Shown: positions 9,594 to 18,158, numbered from the stretch's first letter. The stretch is 64,000 nt of DNA from Solwaraspora sp. WMMA2056 (GCF_030345095.1 NZ_CP128360.1:3782001-3846000), one strand, 5' to 3'. The notes: generated by a model not told the origin, from the sequence alone. Numbers and translations: made by a program.

Positions 9594-10019
9594 ATGCCCC
9601 CGAGCGGACTCATGCAGATCGGCGAGGTGGCCGAGCGCACCGGCCTCAGCCTGCGGACCATCCGCTACTACGAGGAAGTCGGCATCGTCGTGCCGTCCGC
9701 CCGCAGCCAGGGCGGCTTCCGGCTGTACACCGAGGCGGACGTGGCCCGGCTGCTGGTGGTGAAGCGGATGAAGCCACTGGAGTTCAGCCTGGAACAGACC
9801 AGGGACCTGCTCGACGTACTCGACCGGCTGGCCGCCGACGAGCCCGGCCTGGATCCCGAGCAGCGGCAGCGGCTGATCGGTGCGCTGCGGGACTTCCACG
9901 ACGGGGTGCAGGCCCGGGCCGCGACGTTGGAGAGCCAGTTGCGTACCGCCCGGGAGTTCGCCACCGAACTGACCGCACACCTGGCCGCACTCGACCGGCC
10001 CGCCCCGCTGCGCCGCTGA
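9594..10019 (+). CDS. MerR-family transcriptional regulator
   Basis: DNA-binding regulator of 141 residues. The N-terminal winged helix reads MQIGEVAERTGLSLRTIRYYEEVGIV, with the family-defining LRTIRYYEE, followed by the wing QGGFRLYTEADVARLLVVKRMK. A long C-terminal coiled coil (about residues 80-130) provides dimerisation. No Cys cluster is visible, so it is not a metal- or redox-sensing MerR of the classical types. I chose the ATG at 9594, which has a GGGGAGG upstream at a rather long distance; the ATG at 9612 would also give a complete domain. It is divergent from the SulP transporter gene, which is the likely target together with its own promoter. Confidence 0.88.
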   Translation: MPPSGLMQIGEVAERTGLSLRTIRYYEEVGIVVPSARSQGGFRLYTEADVARLLVVKRMKPLEFSLEQTRDLLDVLDRLAADEPGLDPEQRQRLIGALRDFHDGVQARAATLESQLRTAREFATELTAHLAALDRPAPLRR

Positions 10020-10057
10020 CCGAAGGGTCGCTCATCCGGCGTCGTGCGGCGCTGCGC

Positions 10058-10063
10058 TAGGGT
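10058..10063 (+). promoter_or_regulatory. -10 element of prfC (leaderless type)
   Basis: TAGGGT ends 6 nt before the GTG start of prfC, and no ribosome-binding site is visible between them. This fits a leaderless transcript. Confidence 0.5.
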
Positions 10064-10069
10064 TCCCAG

Positions 10070-11683
10070 GTGTCTGCGGCCCCGACGACGAGCACCGGCA
10101 CCGCCAGCGACGTCACCGCGCAGGCGGCCCGGCGGCGTACCTTCGCGGTGATCTCCCATCCGGACGCCGGCAAGTCGACTATCACCGAGGCTCTCGCCCT
10201 GCACGCCCGGGCGATCACCTCGGCCGGCGCGGTGCACGGTAAGGGCGACCGGCGCGGCGTGGTGTCCGACTGGATGGCCCTGGAGCAGCAGCGCGGGATC
10301 TCGATCACCTCGGCGGCGCTGCAGTTCACCTACCGCGACGTGGTGGTCAACCTGCTCGACACCCCCGGGCACGCCGACTTCTCCGAGGACACCTACCGGG
10401 TGCTGACGGCGGTCGACTGCGCGGTGATGCTGCTCGACGCCGCCAAGGGCCTGGAACCGCAGACGTTGAAGCTGTTCGAGGTGTGCCGGCACCGCCGGGT
10501 GCCGGTGATCACCTTCATCAACAAGTGGGACCGCCCAGGTCTGGAGCCCCTCGAACTGCTCGACGAGATCGAACAGCGGATCGGCCTGCGCTGCACCCCG
10601 CTGACCTGGCCGGTCGGCGTCGCCGGGCAGTTCCACGGGGTCGCCGACCGGCGTACCGGCGACATGGTCGCATTCACCCGGACCCCGGGCGGGGCGACCG
10701 CCGTGATGGAGGAGCAGTTGCCCGCCGACGAGGCCGCCCGCCGCTACGGCGCCGACTGGACCCGGGCGATCGAGGAACTGGACCTGCTCGCCGCCACCGG
10801 CGCCGACCACGACCAGGCCGCGTTCGTCGCCGCGACCACCACCCCGGTGCTGTTCGGCGCGGCGGTCACCAACGCCGGGGTGCGCCAGCTGCTCGACGTA
10901 CTGGTGGACAACGCCCCGGCCCCGGCGGCCCGGCCGGACACCGGCGGCAGCCACCGCGCGCTGGACGCACCGTTCTCCGGATTCGTGTTCAAGACCCAGG
11001 CCAACATGAACCCGGCGCACCGCGACCAGGTCGCGTTCGTCCGGGTCTGCTCCGGTCGGTTCGAACGCGGCATGGTGGTCACCCACGCCGGCACCGGCCG
11101 ACCGTTTGCCACCAAGTACGCCCAGCAGGTCTTCGGCCGCGACCGGGACACCATCGACGAGGCCTTCCCCGGTGATGTGGTCGGCCTGGTCAACGCCACC
11201 GCGCTCGGCATCGGCGACAGCCTGTACGCCGGCCCGGCGGTGACGTTCCCGCCGTTGCCGTCGTTCGCCCCGGAACACTTCGTGGCGATCCGGGCCACCG
11301 ACTCGTCGAAGTTCAAACGGTTCCGCCGGGGTATCGAACAGCTCGACGGCGAGGGCGTGGTCCAGGTGCTGCGCTCGGACCGCCGGGGCGAGCAGACCCC
11401 GGTGCTCGCGGCGGTCGGGCCGATGCAGTTCGAGGTTGCCACCCATCGGCTGGCCGCCGAGTTCGGGGTACCGACCGCGATCGACCACCTGCCGTACACC
11501 CTGGCCCGGCGCACCGACGCGGCCAGCGCGGCCGCACTCAACGCCGCGCCCGGCGTCGAGGTGATGACCCGGGTCCGCGACGGCGAACTGCTCGCCCTCT
11601 TCCCCGACAAGTGGCGACTGTCCACCGTCCGCAACCGCGACCCGGAGCTGGTGCTCGAACCGCTGCTTGCCGACGCCCAGTGA
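10070..11683 (+). CDS. prfC: Peptide chain release factor 3
   Basis: Translational GTPase that removes RF1/RF2 from ribosomes after peptide release, 537 residues, the normal RF3 length. G1 is SHPDAGKST (about residues 30-38), the RF3-specific region KGDRRGVVSDWMALEQQRGISI contains switch I, G3 is [16 protein letters not shown], and G4 is FINKWDR. Domains II and III follow, ending in a typical RF3 C-terminus. SDWM-EQQRGISI distinguishes it from EF-G and TypA. The GTG start is set by the -10 hexamer 6 nt upstream. The next gene begins 29 bp after the stop and has its own ribosome-binding site. Confidence 0.96.
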   Translation: MSAAPTTSTGTASDVTAQAARRRTFAVISHPDAGKSTITEALALHARAITSAGAVHGKGDRRGVVSDWMALEQQRGISITSAALQFTYRDVVVNLLDTPGHADFSEDTYRVLTAVDCAVMLLDAAKGLEPQTLKLFEVCRHRRVPVITFINKWDRPGLEPLELLDEIEQRIGLRCTPLTWPVGVAGQFHGVADRRTGDMVAFTRTPGGATAVMEEQLPADEAARRYGADWTRAIEELDLLAATGADHDQAAFVAATTTPVLFGAAVTNAGVRQLLDVLVDNAPAPAARPDTGGSHRALDAPFSGFVFKTQANMNPAHRDQVAFVRVCSGRFERGMVVTHAGTGRPFATKYAQQVFGRDRDTIDEAFPGDVVGLVNATALGIGDSLYAGPAVTFPPLPSFAPEHFVAIRATDSSKFKRFRRGIEQLDGEGVVQVLRSDRRGEQTPVLAAVGPMQFEVATHRLAAEFGVPTAIDHLPYTLARRTDAASAAALNAAPGVEVMTRVRDGELLALFPDKWRLSTVRNRDPELVLEPLLADAQ

Positions 11684-11712
11684 CCCCTGCCCACACCGAC
11701 CGGGAGGCGCGG

Positions 11713-12468
11713 ATGCCGGCACGTTTCGCGGAACTGGACTGGCGCGAGACCCCGATGGGGGAGATCAGCCTGCGGCGCCGCCGGGATCCGACCGTCGACC
11801 AGGACGTGTACGAGGTGAAGCTCGGCGACGAGTTTCTGATGTCGAGCCTGTTCACCGTCGCCGAAGTGGAACTGGCCCGGCTCGCGCTCGACGCGGCGGG
11901 CAGCGGCACCCACGGCGGCCCTGACGGCGGTGCCGACAGTGGCACCGGACTCGACGTCGTCGTCGGCGGGCTCGGTCTGGGCTACACCGCGGTCACCGTA
12001 CTCGAGGATCCGACGGTGCGGTCACTGGTCGTGGTCGACGCGTTGGACGCGGTCATCGACTGGCACCGGCGTGGTCTGGTGCCGCACGGTCTGCGGCTCG
12101 CCGCCGACCCCCGCTGCCAGCTGCACCACGGCGACTTCTTCGCCCTGGCTGGCGGGTCGACCGGGTTCGACCCGGACGCGCCGGGGCGACGCTGGCACGC
12201 GGTCGTCGTCGACATCGACCATTCGCCGACGCACCTGCTGCACCCCGGCCACGCGGACTTCTACCAGCCGGACGGGCTGCGTCGGCTGGCCGACCACCTG
12301 CACCCGGGCGGGGTCTTCGCGTTGTGGTCCAACGATCCACCGGACGACGCGTTCACCGCCCGGCTCGCCGAGGTGTACGCCACCGCCCGCGCCGAGGTGG
12401 TCACGTTCGCCAACCCGCTACAGGGCGGCACCTCGGCCAACACCGTCTACCTGGCGACCCGCGCCTGA
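11713..12468 (+). CDS. Spermidine-synthase-like Rossmann-fold protein
   Basis: Protein of 251 residues with a methyltransferase-like fold related to polyamine aminopropyltransferases. The glycine-rich strand is LDVVVGGLGLGYTAVTVL, followed by the acidic VVVDALDAVIDWHRRGL, an Asp after the fourth strand in AVVVDIDHSPTHLLHP and a final YQPDGLRRLADHLHPGGVFALWS. The aminopropyltransferase catalytic motif is not obvious, so the enzymatic reaction is uncertain; many actinobacterial homologues are annotated only as spermidine synthase-like. The ATG start has GGGAGG (11702-11707) with a 5-nt gap. It lies 29 bp downstream of prfC in the same orientation and may be cotranscribed. Confidence 0.75.
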   Translation: MPARFAELDWRETPMGEISLRRRRDPTVDQDVYEVKLGDEFLMSSLFTVAEVELARLALDAAGSGTHGGPDGGADSGTGLDVVVGGLGLGYTAVTVLEDPTVRSLVVVDALDAVIDWHRRGLVPHGLRLAADPRCQLHHGDFFALAGGSTGFDPDAPGRRWHAVVVDIDHSPTHLLHPGHADFYQPDGLRRLADHLHPGGVFALWSNDPPDDAFTARLAEVYATARAEVVTFANPLQGGTSANTVYLATRA

Positions 12469-12513
12469 CCGGGGGCCGACGCTGCCCGATCGGGTCCCGG
12501 TCGCGGCCTGCGG

Positions 12514-12912
12514 TCACCCCTTGAGCGGGTCGTGGCCCCAGTTCATCAGCGAGTACCGCCAGCGGGTGTCGGTCACGTCACCGGTGGGGCGTTGGGCCAG
12601 GTGGCGGTGCACGTACCCGACGACCTTGCGCATGTGCGCGTAGTCGTCGTCGGACAGCGCCTCACGTTTGGACCGCAGCAGGTCGACGATCCGGCGGCCG
12701 GAGGCATGCCCGACCGACTCGCCACCGGCGGCCGAATGCTGACCGGCGTCCTTCGACTCCGGGGTACGCAGCCACCGCTCCAGCTCGCCGGGGCTCATGT
12801 TGACCGCCTCGACGAACGCCCGGTACGCCGCCGCGCCGTCAGCCGAACCTGGGCGGGCCGGCCGGGGTCCGGCGGTACCGGGTCCGGCGGTACGGGTGCG
12901 GTCACTCGGCAC
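12514..12912 (-). CDS. DUF3140 family protein
   Basis: Small soluble protein of 132 residues, function unknown. After a Pro/Gly-rich N-terminus, the conserved core reads FVEAVNMSPGELERWLRTPESKDAG and then SGRRIVDLLRSKREALSDDDYAHMRKVVGYVHRHL, ending with DTRWRYSLMNWGHDP. This pattern, with its closing YSLMNWGHDP, is that of the DUF3140 family of actinobacteria and plant-associated proteobacteria. The GTG start overlaps the end of the upstream DUF2945 gene by 11 bp, so the two are translationally coupled. The families are often adjacent in actinomycete genomes, which suggests a common, probably stress-related, role; that is an inference. Confidence 0.85.
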   Translation of the reverse strand: MPSDRTRTAGPGTAGPRPARPGSADGAAAYRAFVEAVNMSPGELERWLRTPESKDAGQHSAAGGESVGHASGRRIVDLLRSKREALSDDDYAHMRKVVGYVHRHLAQRPTGDVTDTRWRYSLMNWGHDPLKG

Positions 12913-13171
12913 GGCGCAACGCCTCGGGCTTGTGCACCGCGTCGCGGCCGGACTTGTCGCTGCGGACCCGGTACTGCGGGTGCTCCGGGTCGGCGACCAC
13001 CGTACGGCCGGCGGCCTCCCGACGGGAGGTGATCTCCTCCTCGACGGTGCCCGGCACGGTCACCCCGTGGCTGCGCCAGTTGACCCGGTCACCGGGCCGG
13101 GGGTGCTCGACCGGGCGGCCGGGCCGCTGCTCGGGACGGTCGCCCTCGCGGGGGCGTTTGTTCCTCGCCAT
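12902..13171 (-). CDS. DUF2945 / HVA1-type TUDOR-like small protein
   Basis: Basic protein of 89 residues. The core RPGDRVNWRSHGVTVPGTVEEEI and the end YRVRSDKSGRDAVHKPEALRR are characteristic of DUF2945 (hypervirulence-associated TUDOR-like) proteins, which form a small SH3-like barrel. The function is unknown. It is the first gene of a two-gene unit with DUF3140, sharing 11 bp. The ATG at 13171 is the only reasonable start. Confidence 0.85.
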   Translation of the reverse strand: MARNKRPREGDRPEQRPGRPVEHPRPGDRVNWRSHGVTVPGTVEEEITSRREAAGRTVVADPEHPQYRVRSDKSGRDAVHKPEALRRAE

Positions 13172-13220
13172 GGCGGCCGGGTACCCACCGACCGGGCGGG
13201 CAATCCGTCCCGAACCGGGT

Positions 13221-13844
13221 CTACGGGGTGATCTCGGCGATCGGCAGCTTCACCGGGAACGGGGCGTCGAGTTCGAGCAGGTCGTCGGCCTCGGCGACGA
13301 GGGCGTACTCCCGCTCGCCGCTGGCACCGGGCCGGTCGCCGAGCCGGTAGGCGTAGATCCGCACCGGGTCCTGCTCGACCCGCCAGTAGTGGCCGATGCC
13401 GACGGCGGCGTAGCCGGCGGGTTTGTCGAACCGGTCCCGGCGACGGGTCGCGGGGGAGACGACCTCGACGACCAGCAGCACCTCGTCGGGGGTCAGGTAG
13501 TGCCGGTCGCGGCTGCCCTCGGCCCGGTGCAGCAGCACGTCGGGTTCGTAGGTGTTGCGTGGCCCGACCGCGACCCCGACCGCCTGGGTGGCCCGGTAGC
13601 CGTCCGGCGCGTGCCGGCGCAGCCACAACCACAGAAGGCTCGTGATGCTCTGGTGACCGAGAGTGGGGGAGGGAACCACGGTGAGGACTCCGTCGAGGAG
13701 TTCGACGCGGGGGGCGTCGGCGGGTAGGGCGAGGACGTCTTCGATGCTGTAGTCAGCCAGCTGCTGCCGGACCGGGTCCGGCTGCCACGGTGCGGTCCAC
13801 GCCCCGCCGGACGCTGCGGCAGGATGGATCGGCTCGGCGCTCAC
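13221..13844 (-). CDS. Uma2 family (DUF820) PD-(D/E)XK-like protein
   Basis: Protein of 207 residues with the Uma2 restriction-endonuclease-like fold. The N-terminal helix SIEDVLALPADAPRVELLDGVLTVVPSP is diagnostic. The nuclease core includes YEPDVLLHR (the catalytic Asp), then EVLLVVEVVSPATRRRDRFDKPAGYAAVGIGHYW, which holds the E-x-V and the conserved K. Uma2 genes are numerous in actinobacteria and cyanobacteria and have no settled role. The start chosen is the GTG at 13844: a -10 hexamer TACGCT (13851-13856, minus strand) ends 6 nt upstream, giving a leaderless transcript. A much longer open frame upstream is an artefact. Confidence 0.88.
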   Translation of the reverse strand: MSAEPIHPAAASGGAWTAPWQPDPVRQQLADYSIEDVLALPADAPRVELLDGVLTVVPSPTLGHQSITSLLWLWLRRHAPDGYRATQAVGVAVGPRNTYEPDVLLHRAEGSRDRHYLTPDEVLLVVEVVSPATRRRDRFDKPAGYAAVGIGHYWRVEQDPVRIYAYRLGDRPGASGEREYALVAEADDLLELDAPFPVKLPIAEITP

Positions 13845-13915
13845 CCGGTCAGCGTACCGCCGTGGCGGTGGTGGCGAGGGCCGCCGGCGCGGTGGCCCAG
13901 CCGGCGGTCGCTGGC

Positions 13916-14785
13916 TCAGCCGGCGGTGGCGGGTTTGTCCGCGACGAAGATCGCGGTGCCCGGGAAGAGCCGCCCGCGCAGCGGACTCCACTGCCCCCAG
14001 ATCTGCTCGTGCCCGTCCGGCCAGGGTGGTTCGACGATGTCGCGCAGGGCGAAGCCGGCGGCGACGAGTTCGCGGACCCGGTCGCCGACCGTACGGTGCT
14101 GCTCGACGTAGCTGGGGGTGCCGTCGTCGTCGGTCTCCACGTACGGCCGTCGGTCGAAGTAGGAGTGCACCGCGACCAGGCCGCGCTCGCCCGGGTCGTC
14201 GAGGAAGATCCAGCGCATCGGGTGGGTGACGGCGAAGACCCAGCGCCCGCCGGGGCGCAGCACCCGGTGCACCTCGCGCATCACGGCGGCCGAGTCGGCG
14301 ACGAACGGCACCGCGCCGAACGCGGTCCAGACGGTGTCGAAGGCGGCGTCGACGAAGGGCAGGGTCAGCGCGTCGGCCTGGACCAGCGGCACGGCGACAC
14401 CGGTCCGGTCGGCGGCGGCGACGGCCTGGCGCAGCATGCCGGCCGACAGGTCGAGCCCGACGGCGTGCGCCCCCTGGCCGGCGAGCCAGCGGCTGCCGCC
14501 GGCGGCGCCGCAGCCCAGTTCGAGCACCCGCCGCCCGGCGACGGCGCCGAGCAGCCCGGCCTCGGCCTCCCGCAGCCCTTCCGGGCACCAGCGCAGGTCG
14601 GCGTCGCCGAGGAACTCGCCGTGCTCGGCCTGGTAGGCGTCGGCGTCGGCGTCCCACCAGCGGCGGTTGGCCTGGCGGGCCTGTGCGTCGGTGACCGGCC
14701 GTCTGGTCACTCTGGGTTCGTCCGGGGCGGTGTCAGAGTGGTCGGGGTCGGTCCCGGGCAGGTCCGTCGGGGCTGCGGCGTTCAC
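13916..14785 (-). CDS. Class I SAM-dependent methyltransferase
   Basis: Cytoplasmic methyltransferase of 289 residues; the substrate is unknown. After a disordered N-terminus the family segment RWWDADADAYQAEHG leads to motif I VLELGCGAAGGSRWLAG, the acidic GLDLSAGML, a motif with QADALTLPFVDAAFDTVWTAFGAVPF, and LRPGGRWVFAVTHPMRW. The closing part (WSPLRGRLFPGTAIFVADK) resembles actinobacterial methyltransferases of the UbiE/COQ5-like group. The GTG start at 14785 follows a TACCGT -10 hexamer (14793-14798, minus strand) by 7 nt, so the transcript is probably leaderless. A CRP-type palindrome is centred about 85 bp upstream. Confidence 0.85.
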   Translation of the reverse strand: MNAAAPTDLPGTDPDHSDTAPDEPRVTRRPVTDAQARQANRRWWDADADAYQAEHGEFLGDADLRWCPEGLREAEAGLLGAVAGRRVLELGCGAAGGSRWLAGQGAHAVGLDLSAGMLRQAVAAADRTGVAVPLVQADALTLPFVDAAFDTVWTAFGAVPFVADSAAVMREVHRVLRPGGRWVFAVTHPMRWIFLDDPGERGLVAVHSYFDRRPYVETDDDGTPSYVEQHRTVGDRVRELVAAGFALRDIVEPPWPDGHEQIWGQWSPLRGRLFPGTAIFVADKPATAG

Positions 14786-14862
14786 CCCGCAGACGGTACG
14801 GCCCGCCGCAGTTGGGAGCGGTACCGGGCCGGCGTGCTAATCTTGACGGCCCTCCCGTGGTC

Positions 14863-14878
14863 TGTGATCTCGATCACA
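14863..14878. promoter_or_regulatory. CRP/FNR-type palindrome
   Basis: TGTGATCTCGATCACA is a perfect match to the TGTGA-N6-TCACA half-sites bound by CRP proteins, including actinobacterial ones. It lies about 85 bp upstream of the methyltransferase start and about 134 bp upstream of the predicted rpsA transcription start, so its target is open. Confidence 0.6.
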
Positions 14879-14967
14879 GCGGGAGTCGGAAGTGGCGCGA
14901 ATCTCCGCCTGTGGGTCCGATTTTTCCCAAGCCCCGAATGCGGCGATCGGATAGCTCCCGGGAGGGC

Positions 14968-14998
14968 TTGCACGCTGTGGTAATGGAACCGGTAGGCT
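14968..14998 (+). promoter_or_regulatory. Likely rpsA promoter
   Basis: TTGCAC (14968-14973), a 19-nt spacer, TAGGCT (14993-14998). It is the best promoter-like pair before rpsA and would give a leader of about 210 nt. Confidence 0.45.
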
Positions 14999-15217
14999 AG
15001 ACGATGCGCTCGCGGATCGTGTGCCTCGGCAGGGAGCAGGTCCGCGGTCGGCGGTTACATCCGATGATGGCAGCGGCGGTCGATGATCCCCTCGGTCACG
15101 GTCGGTGACGAAGATGTCATCGTCGCGGTGTGCCCGCCGGCGGATCCGTGAGCCACGCCAGGTCACTGCGACGACACGCCAGCTGTGACACCCATCCGAT
15201 CCGGAGCAACCGCCCAC

Positions 15218-16744
15218 ATGACGAGCAGCATCGAGGCCACCTCGAGCGCCCCCAAGGTCACTGTCGACGACCTCGGCAGCGAGGAAGCCTTCCTCGCCGC
15301 CATCGACGAGACCATCAAGTACTTCAACGACGGCGACATCGTGGAAGGTACCGTCGTCAAGGTCGACCGGGACGAGGTCCTGCTCGACATCGGCTACAAG
15401 ACCGAGGGTGTCATCCCCTCGCGCGAGTTGTCGATCAAGCACGACGTGGACCCTGCCGACGTTGTCTCGGTGGGCGATCACATCGAAGCCCTTGTCCTGC
15501 AGAAGGAGGACAAGGAAGGCCGGCTGATCCTGTCGAAGAAGCGTGCGCAGTACGAGCGCGCGTGGGGCACGATCGAGAAGATCAAGGACGAGGACGGGGT
15601 CGTCCGCGGCTCGGTCATCGAGGTCGTCAAGGGTGGTCTCATCCTCGACATCGGGCTGCGTGGCTTCCTGCCGGCCTCCCTGGTCGAGATGCGCCGGGTC
15701 CGGGACCTGCAGCCGTACGTCGGCCGCGAACTCGAAGCCAAGATCATCGAGCTGGACAAGAACCGCAACAACGTGGTCCTGTCCCGCCGGGCGTGGCTGG
15801 AGCAGACGCAGTCCGAGGTGCGCACCGAGTTCCTCAACAAGCTGCAGAAGGGCCAGGTCCGCAAGGGCGTCGTCTCCTCGATCGTCAACTTCGGCGCATT
15901 CGTCGACCTTGGCGGGGTGGACGGCCTGGTGCACGTCTCCGAGCTGTCCTGGAAGCACATCGACCACCCGTCCGAGGTCGTCGAGGTCGGCCAGGAGGTC
16001 GAGGTCGAGGTGCTCGACGTCGACCTGGACCGCGAGCGGGTCTCGCTGTCGCTCAAGGCGACCCAGGAAGACCCGTGGCGCCAGTTCGCCCGGACCCACG
16101 CGATCCAGCAGATCGTGCCCGGCAAGGTGACCAAGCTGGTGCCGTTCGGTGCGTTCGTCCGCGTTGACGACGGCATCGAGGGCCTGGTGCACATCTCCGA
16201 GCTGGCCGAGCGGCACGTGGAGATCCCCGAGCAGGTCGTGCAGGTCGGCTCCGACGTCATGGTCAAGGTCATCGACATCGACCTGGAGCGTCGTCGGATC
16301 TCGCTGTCGCTCAAGCAGGCCAACGAGGGCTTCGTCGAGGGCGAGGAGCACTTCGACCCGACCCTCTACGGCATGGCCGCCACGTACGACAACGAGGGCA
16401 ACTACATCTACCCGGAGGGCTTCGACCCGGAGACCGGGGAGTGGCTCGAGGGCTACGACAAGCAGCGGGAGACCTGGGAGACCCAGTACGCCGAGGCCCG
16501 TACCCGCTGGGAGGCGCACACCAAGCAGGTCCAGACGGCCCGTGCGGCCGACGCGGACGCCGCCGCCAACCCGACCCCGGCCCCGGTGGCCTCGGCCGGC
16601 GGCAGCGGTGGTGGTGCCACCTCGTCGTCCTCCTCGTCGTCCAGCTCCACCCCGTCGCGGTCCAGCGAGGAGCCCTCGGGCACCCTCGCCACCGACGAGG
16701 CGCTCGCCGCCCTGCGCGAGAAGCTGGCCGGCGGCAAGAGCTGA
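15218..16744 (+). CDS. rpsA: 30S ribosomal protein S1
   Basis: RNA-binding ribosomal protein needed for translation initiation on structured messengers, 508 residues. Four S1 OB-fold repeats are visible: GDIVEGTVVKVDRDEVLLDIGYKTEG, then VVRGSVIEVVKGGLILDIGLRGFLP, then KGVVSSIVNFGAFVDLGGVDGLVHVSELS, and GKVTKLVPFGAFVRVDDGIEGLVHISELA (these are shown only by their key segments). Four repeats are normal for actinobacterial S1. The C-terminal 130 residues are low-complexity and include a run of nine Ser. I chose the ATG at 15218 (protein beginning MTSSIEAT) because the family starts there; a GGAG lies 12 nt upstream. A strong intrinsic terminator follows. Confidence 0.95.
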   Translation: MTSSIEATSSAPKVTVDDLGSEEAFLAAIDETIKYFNDGDIVEGTVVKVDRDEVLLDIGYKTEGVIPSRELSIKHDVDPADVVSVGDHIEALVLQKEDKEGRLILSKKRAQYERAWGTIEKIKDEDGVVRGSVIEVVKGGLILDIGLRGFLPASLVEMRRVRDLQPYVGRELEAKIIELDKNRNNVVLSRRAWLEQTQSEVRTEFLNKLQKGQVRKGVVSSIVNFGAFVDLGGVDGLVHVSELSWKHIDHPSEVVEVGQEVEVEVLDVDLDRERVSLSLKATQEDPWRQFARTHAIQQIVPGKVTKLVPFGAFVRVDDGIEGLVHISELAERHVEIPEQVVQVGSDVMVKVIDIDLERRRISLSLKQANEGFVEGEEHFDPTLYGMAATYDNEGNYIYPEGFDPETGEWLEGYDKQRETWETQYAEARTRWEAHTKQVQTARAADADAAANPTPAPVASAGGSGGGATSSSSSSSSSTPSRSSEEPSGTLATDEALAALREKLAGGKS

Positions 16745-16815
16745 GCTGACCGCCAGCAGGTGCTGAGCTGACCGGGCTGGCACCCGTCGGCCTGATCGGC
16801 TCCAGCGCGACACCC

Positions 16816-16857
16816 GGATGGTCCCGGTGGGAGTTCCCACCGGGACCATCCGCGTTT
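16816..16857 (+). terminator. Intrinsic terminator of rpsA
   Basis: Perfect 16-bp stem (GGATGGTCCCGGTGGG, loop AGTT, CCCACCGGGACCATCC) followed by GCGTTTT. It is the most canonical rho-independent terminator in the window. Confidence 0.88.
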
Positions 16858-16964
16858 TCGGCGTCGTCGCGCCCCGGTCGTCGCGCCCCGGTGAAGTCGC
16901 ACCCGACCGGCAGGTGCGCGGCCCGGTGCGGAGACGTCGCACCGGATCCGGTTCACTGACTCCC

Positions 16965-18158
16965 ATGCTGACAGTGGGCCTGACCGGCGGGATCGGTGCC
17001 GGCAAGAGCGCGGTCGCCAGCCGGCTGACCGACCACGGTGCGGTCGTCATCGACGCCGACCAGCTGGCCCGCGACGTCGTCGCCGTCGGCACCGACGGGC
17101 TGGCCGAGGTGGTCGCCGCCTTCGGCCACGACGTACTCGCCGCAGACGGATCCCTGGACCGGCCGGCGCTCGGCGCCCTGGTCTTCGCCGACCCGGCCGC
17201 CCGGTCCCGGCTCGAAGGCATCGTGCACCCCAGGGTCCGCCGGCGTACCGCCGAGGCGACCGCCGCCGCGCCGGCCGACGCGATCGTGGTCAACGACGTA
17301 CCGCTGCTGGTGGAGACCGGGCTGGCGGCCACGTACCACCTGGTGGTCGTGGTGTCCGCGGCCGAACAGGTCCGCGTCGAGCGGCTGACCCGCGACCGGG
17401 GCATGTCCCGCGACGCCGCGCTGTCGCGGATCCGGGCCCAGGCCGACGACGCGCGCCGGGCCGCCGCCGCCGACGTCCTGCTCTCCAACGACGGCAGCCG
17501 CGACGACCTCGCCGCCGCCGTCGACCGGCTCTGGCACGACCGCCTGGTGCCGTACGCGGCGAACCTGCACGCCGGCCGACCGGCCGACCGCGACCCGGTG
17601 GCGGTCCTCGCGTCACCGGATCCGACCTGGCCGGCCCAGTACGAGCGGATCGCCGCCCGGCTGCGGCACGCGCTCGGTGCCGACCGGCGGATCGACCACG
17701 TCGGCTCCACCTCGGTCCCCGGCCTGCCGGCCAAGGACATCATCGACGTCCAGCTCACCGTCGACTCCCTCGACGACGCCGACGGCTACGCCCCGGCGCT
17801 GGCCGCCGCCGGGTTCCCCCGGCGGCCCGGTGACTGGTCGGACAGCCCGAAGCCGGACCCGGGCGGGGTGGTGTCCGCGCGGCGTTGGCCCAAGCGGCTG
17901 CACGCCAACGCCGACCCGGGCCGGGCGGTCAACCTGCACGTACGGGTCGCCGGCTCACCCGGCTGGCGGTACGCCCTCGCGTTCCGTGACCACCTGCGGG
18001 CCGACGAGCGGGAGCGCGCCGACTACCTCGCCGTCAAGCAGCGGATCGCCGCGACCGCGCCGACGACCCGGGAGTACGCCGCAGCCAAGGAGCCCTGGTT
18101 CGAGGCGGCCTGGCCACGTCTGCGCCGGTGGATCGAGGAGACCGGCTGGCAGCCGTGA
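16965..18158 (+). CDS. coaE: Dephospho-CoA kinase fused to GrpB (UPF0157) domain
   Basis: Bifunctional-looking protein of 397 residues. Residues 1-200 are dephospho-CoA kinase, the last step of coenzyme A synthesis: P-loop GLTGGIGAGKSAVASRL, the substrate lid region IDADQLARDV and the R-x-x-x-R-x-x-x-Q pattern near ALSRIRAQ. Residues 205-390 form a GrpB/UPF0157 domain (nucleotidyltransferase-like) with YERIAARLRHALG, IDHVGSTSVPGLPAKDIIDVQ and LAFRDHLRADERERADYLAVK. The same fusion is known in mycobacterial CoaE, where the extra domain helps folding. The start is the ATG at 16965; the upstream in-frame extension crosses the rpsA terminator and is not credible. Confidence 0.95.
   Translation: MLTVGLTGGIGAGKSAVASRLTDHGAVVIDADQLARDVVAVGTDGLAEVVAAFGHDVLAADGSLDRPALGALVFADPAARSRLEGIVHPRVRRRTAEATAAAPADAIVVNDVPLLVETGLAATYHLVVVVSAAEQVRVERLTRDRGMSRDAALSRIRAQADDARRAAAADVLLSNDGSRDDLAAAVDRLWHDRLVPYAANLHAGRPADRDPVAVLASPDPTWPAQYERIAARLRHALGADRRIDHVGSTSVPGLPAKDIIDVQLTVDSLDDADGYAPALAAAGFPRRPGDWSDSPKPDPGGVVSARRWPKRLHANADPGRAVNLHVRVAGSPGWRYALAFRDHLRADERERADYLAVKQRIAATAPTTREYAAAKEPWFEAAWPRLRRWIEETGWQP

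Larger units (their letters stand above)
14786..15217. other. Intergenic region between methyltransferase and rpsA
   Basis: 432 bp without a gene. It holds a -10 for the methyltransferase on the minus strand, a perfect CRP-like palindrome (14863-14878), a likely rpsA promoter (14968-14998) and about 210 nt of rpsA leader. The leader contains small inverted repeats but no recognisable riboswitch. Confidence 0.7.

Noticed and set aside
13846-14657. Long extension of the Uma2 gene through the methyltransferase
   Set aside because: It overlaps a well-supported methyltransferase in another frame and is Arg/Pro-rich; the GTG at 13844 has a -10 at leaderless distance.
16818-16964. N-terminal extension of coaE
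   Set aside because: It would be translated through the rpsA terminator stem and precedes the canonical MLTVGLTGGIGAGK start.
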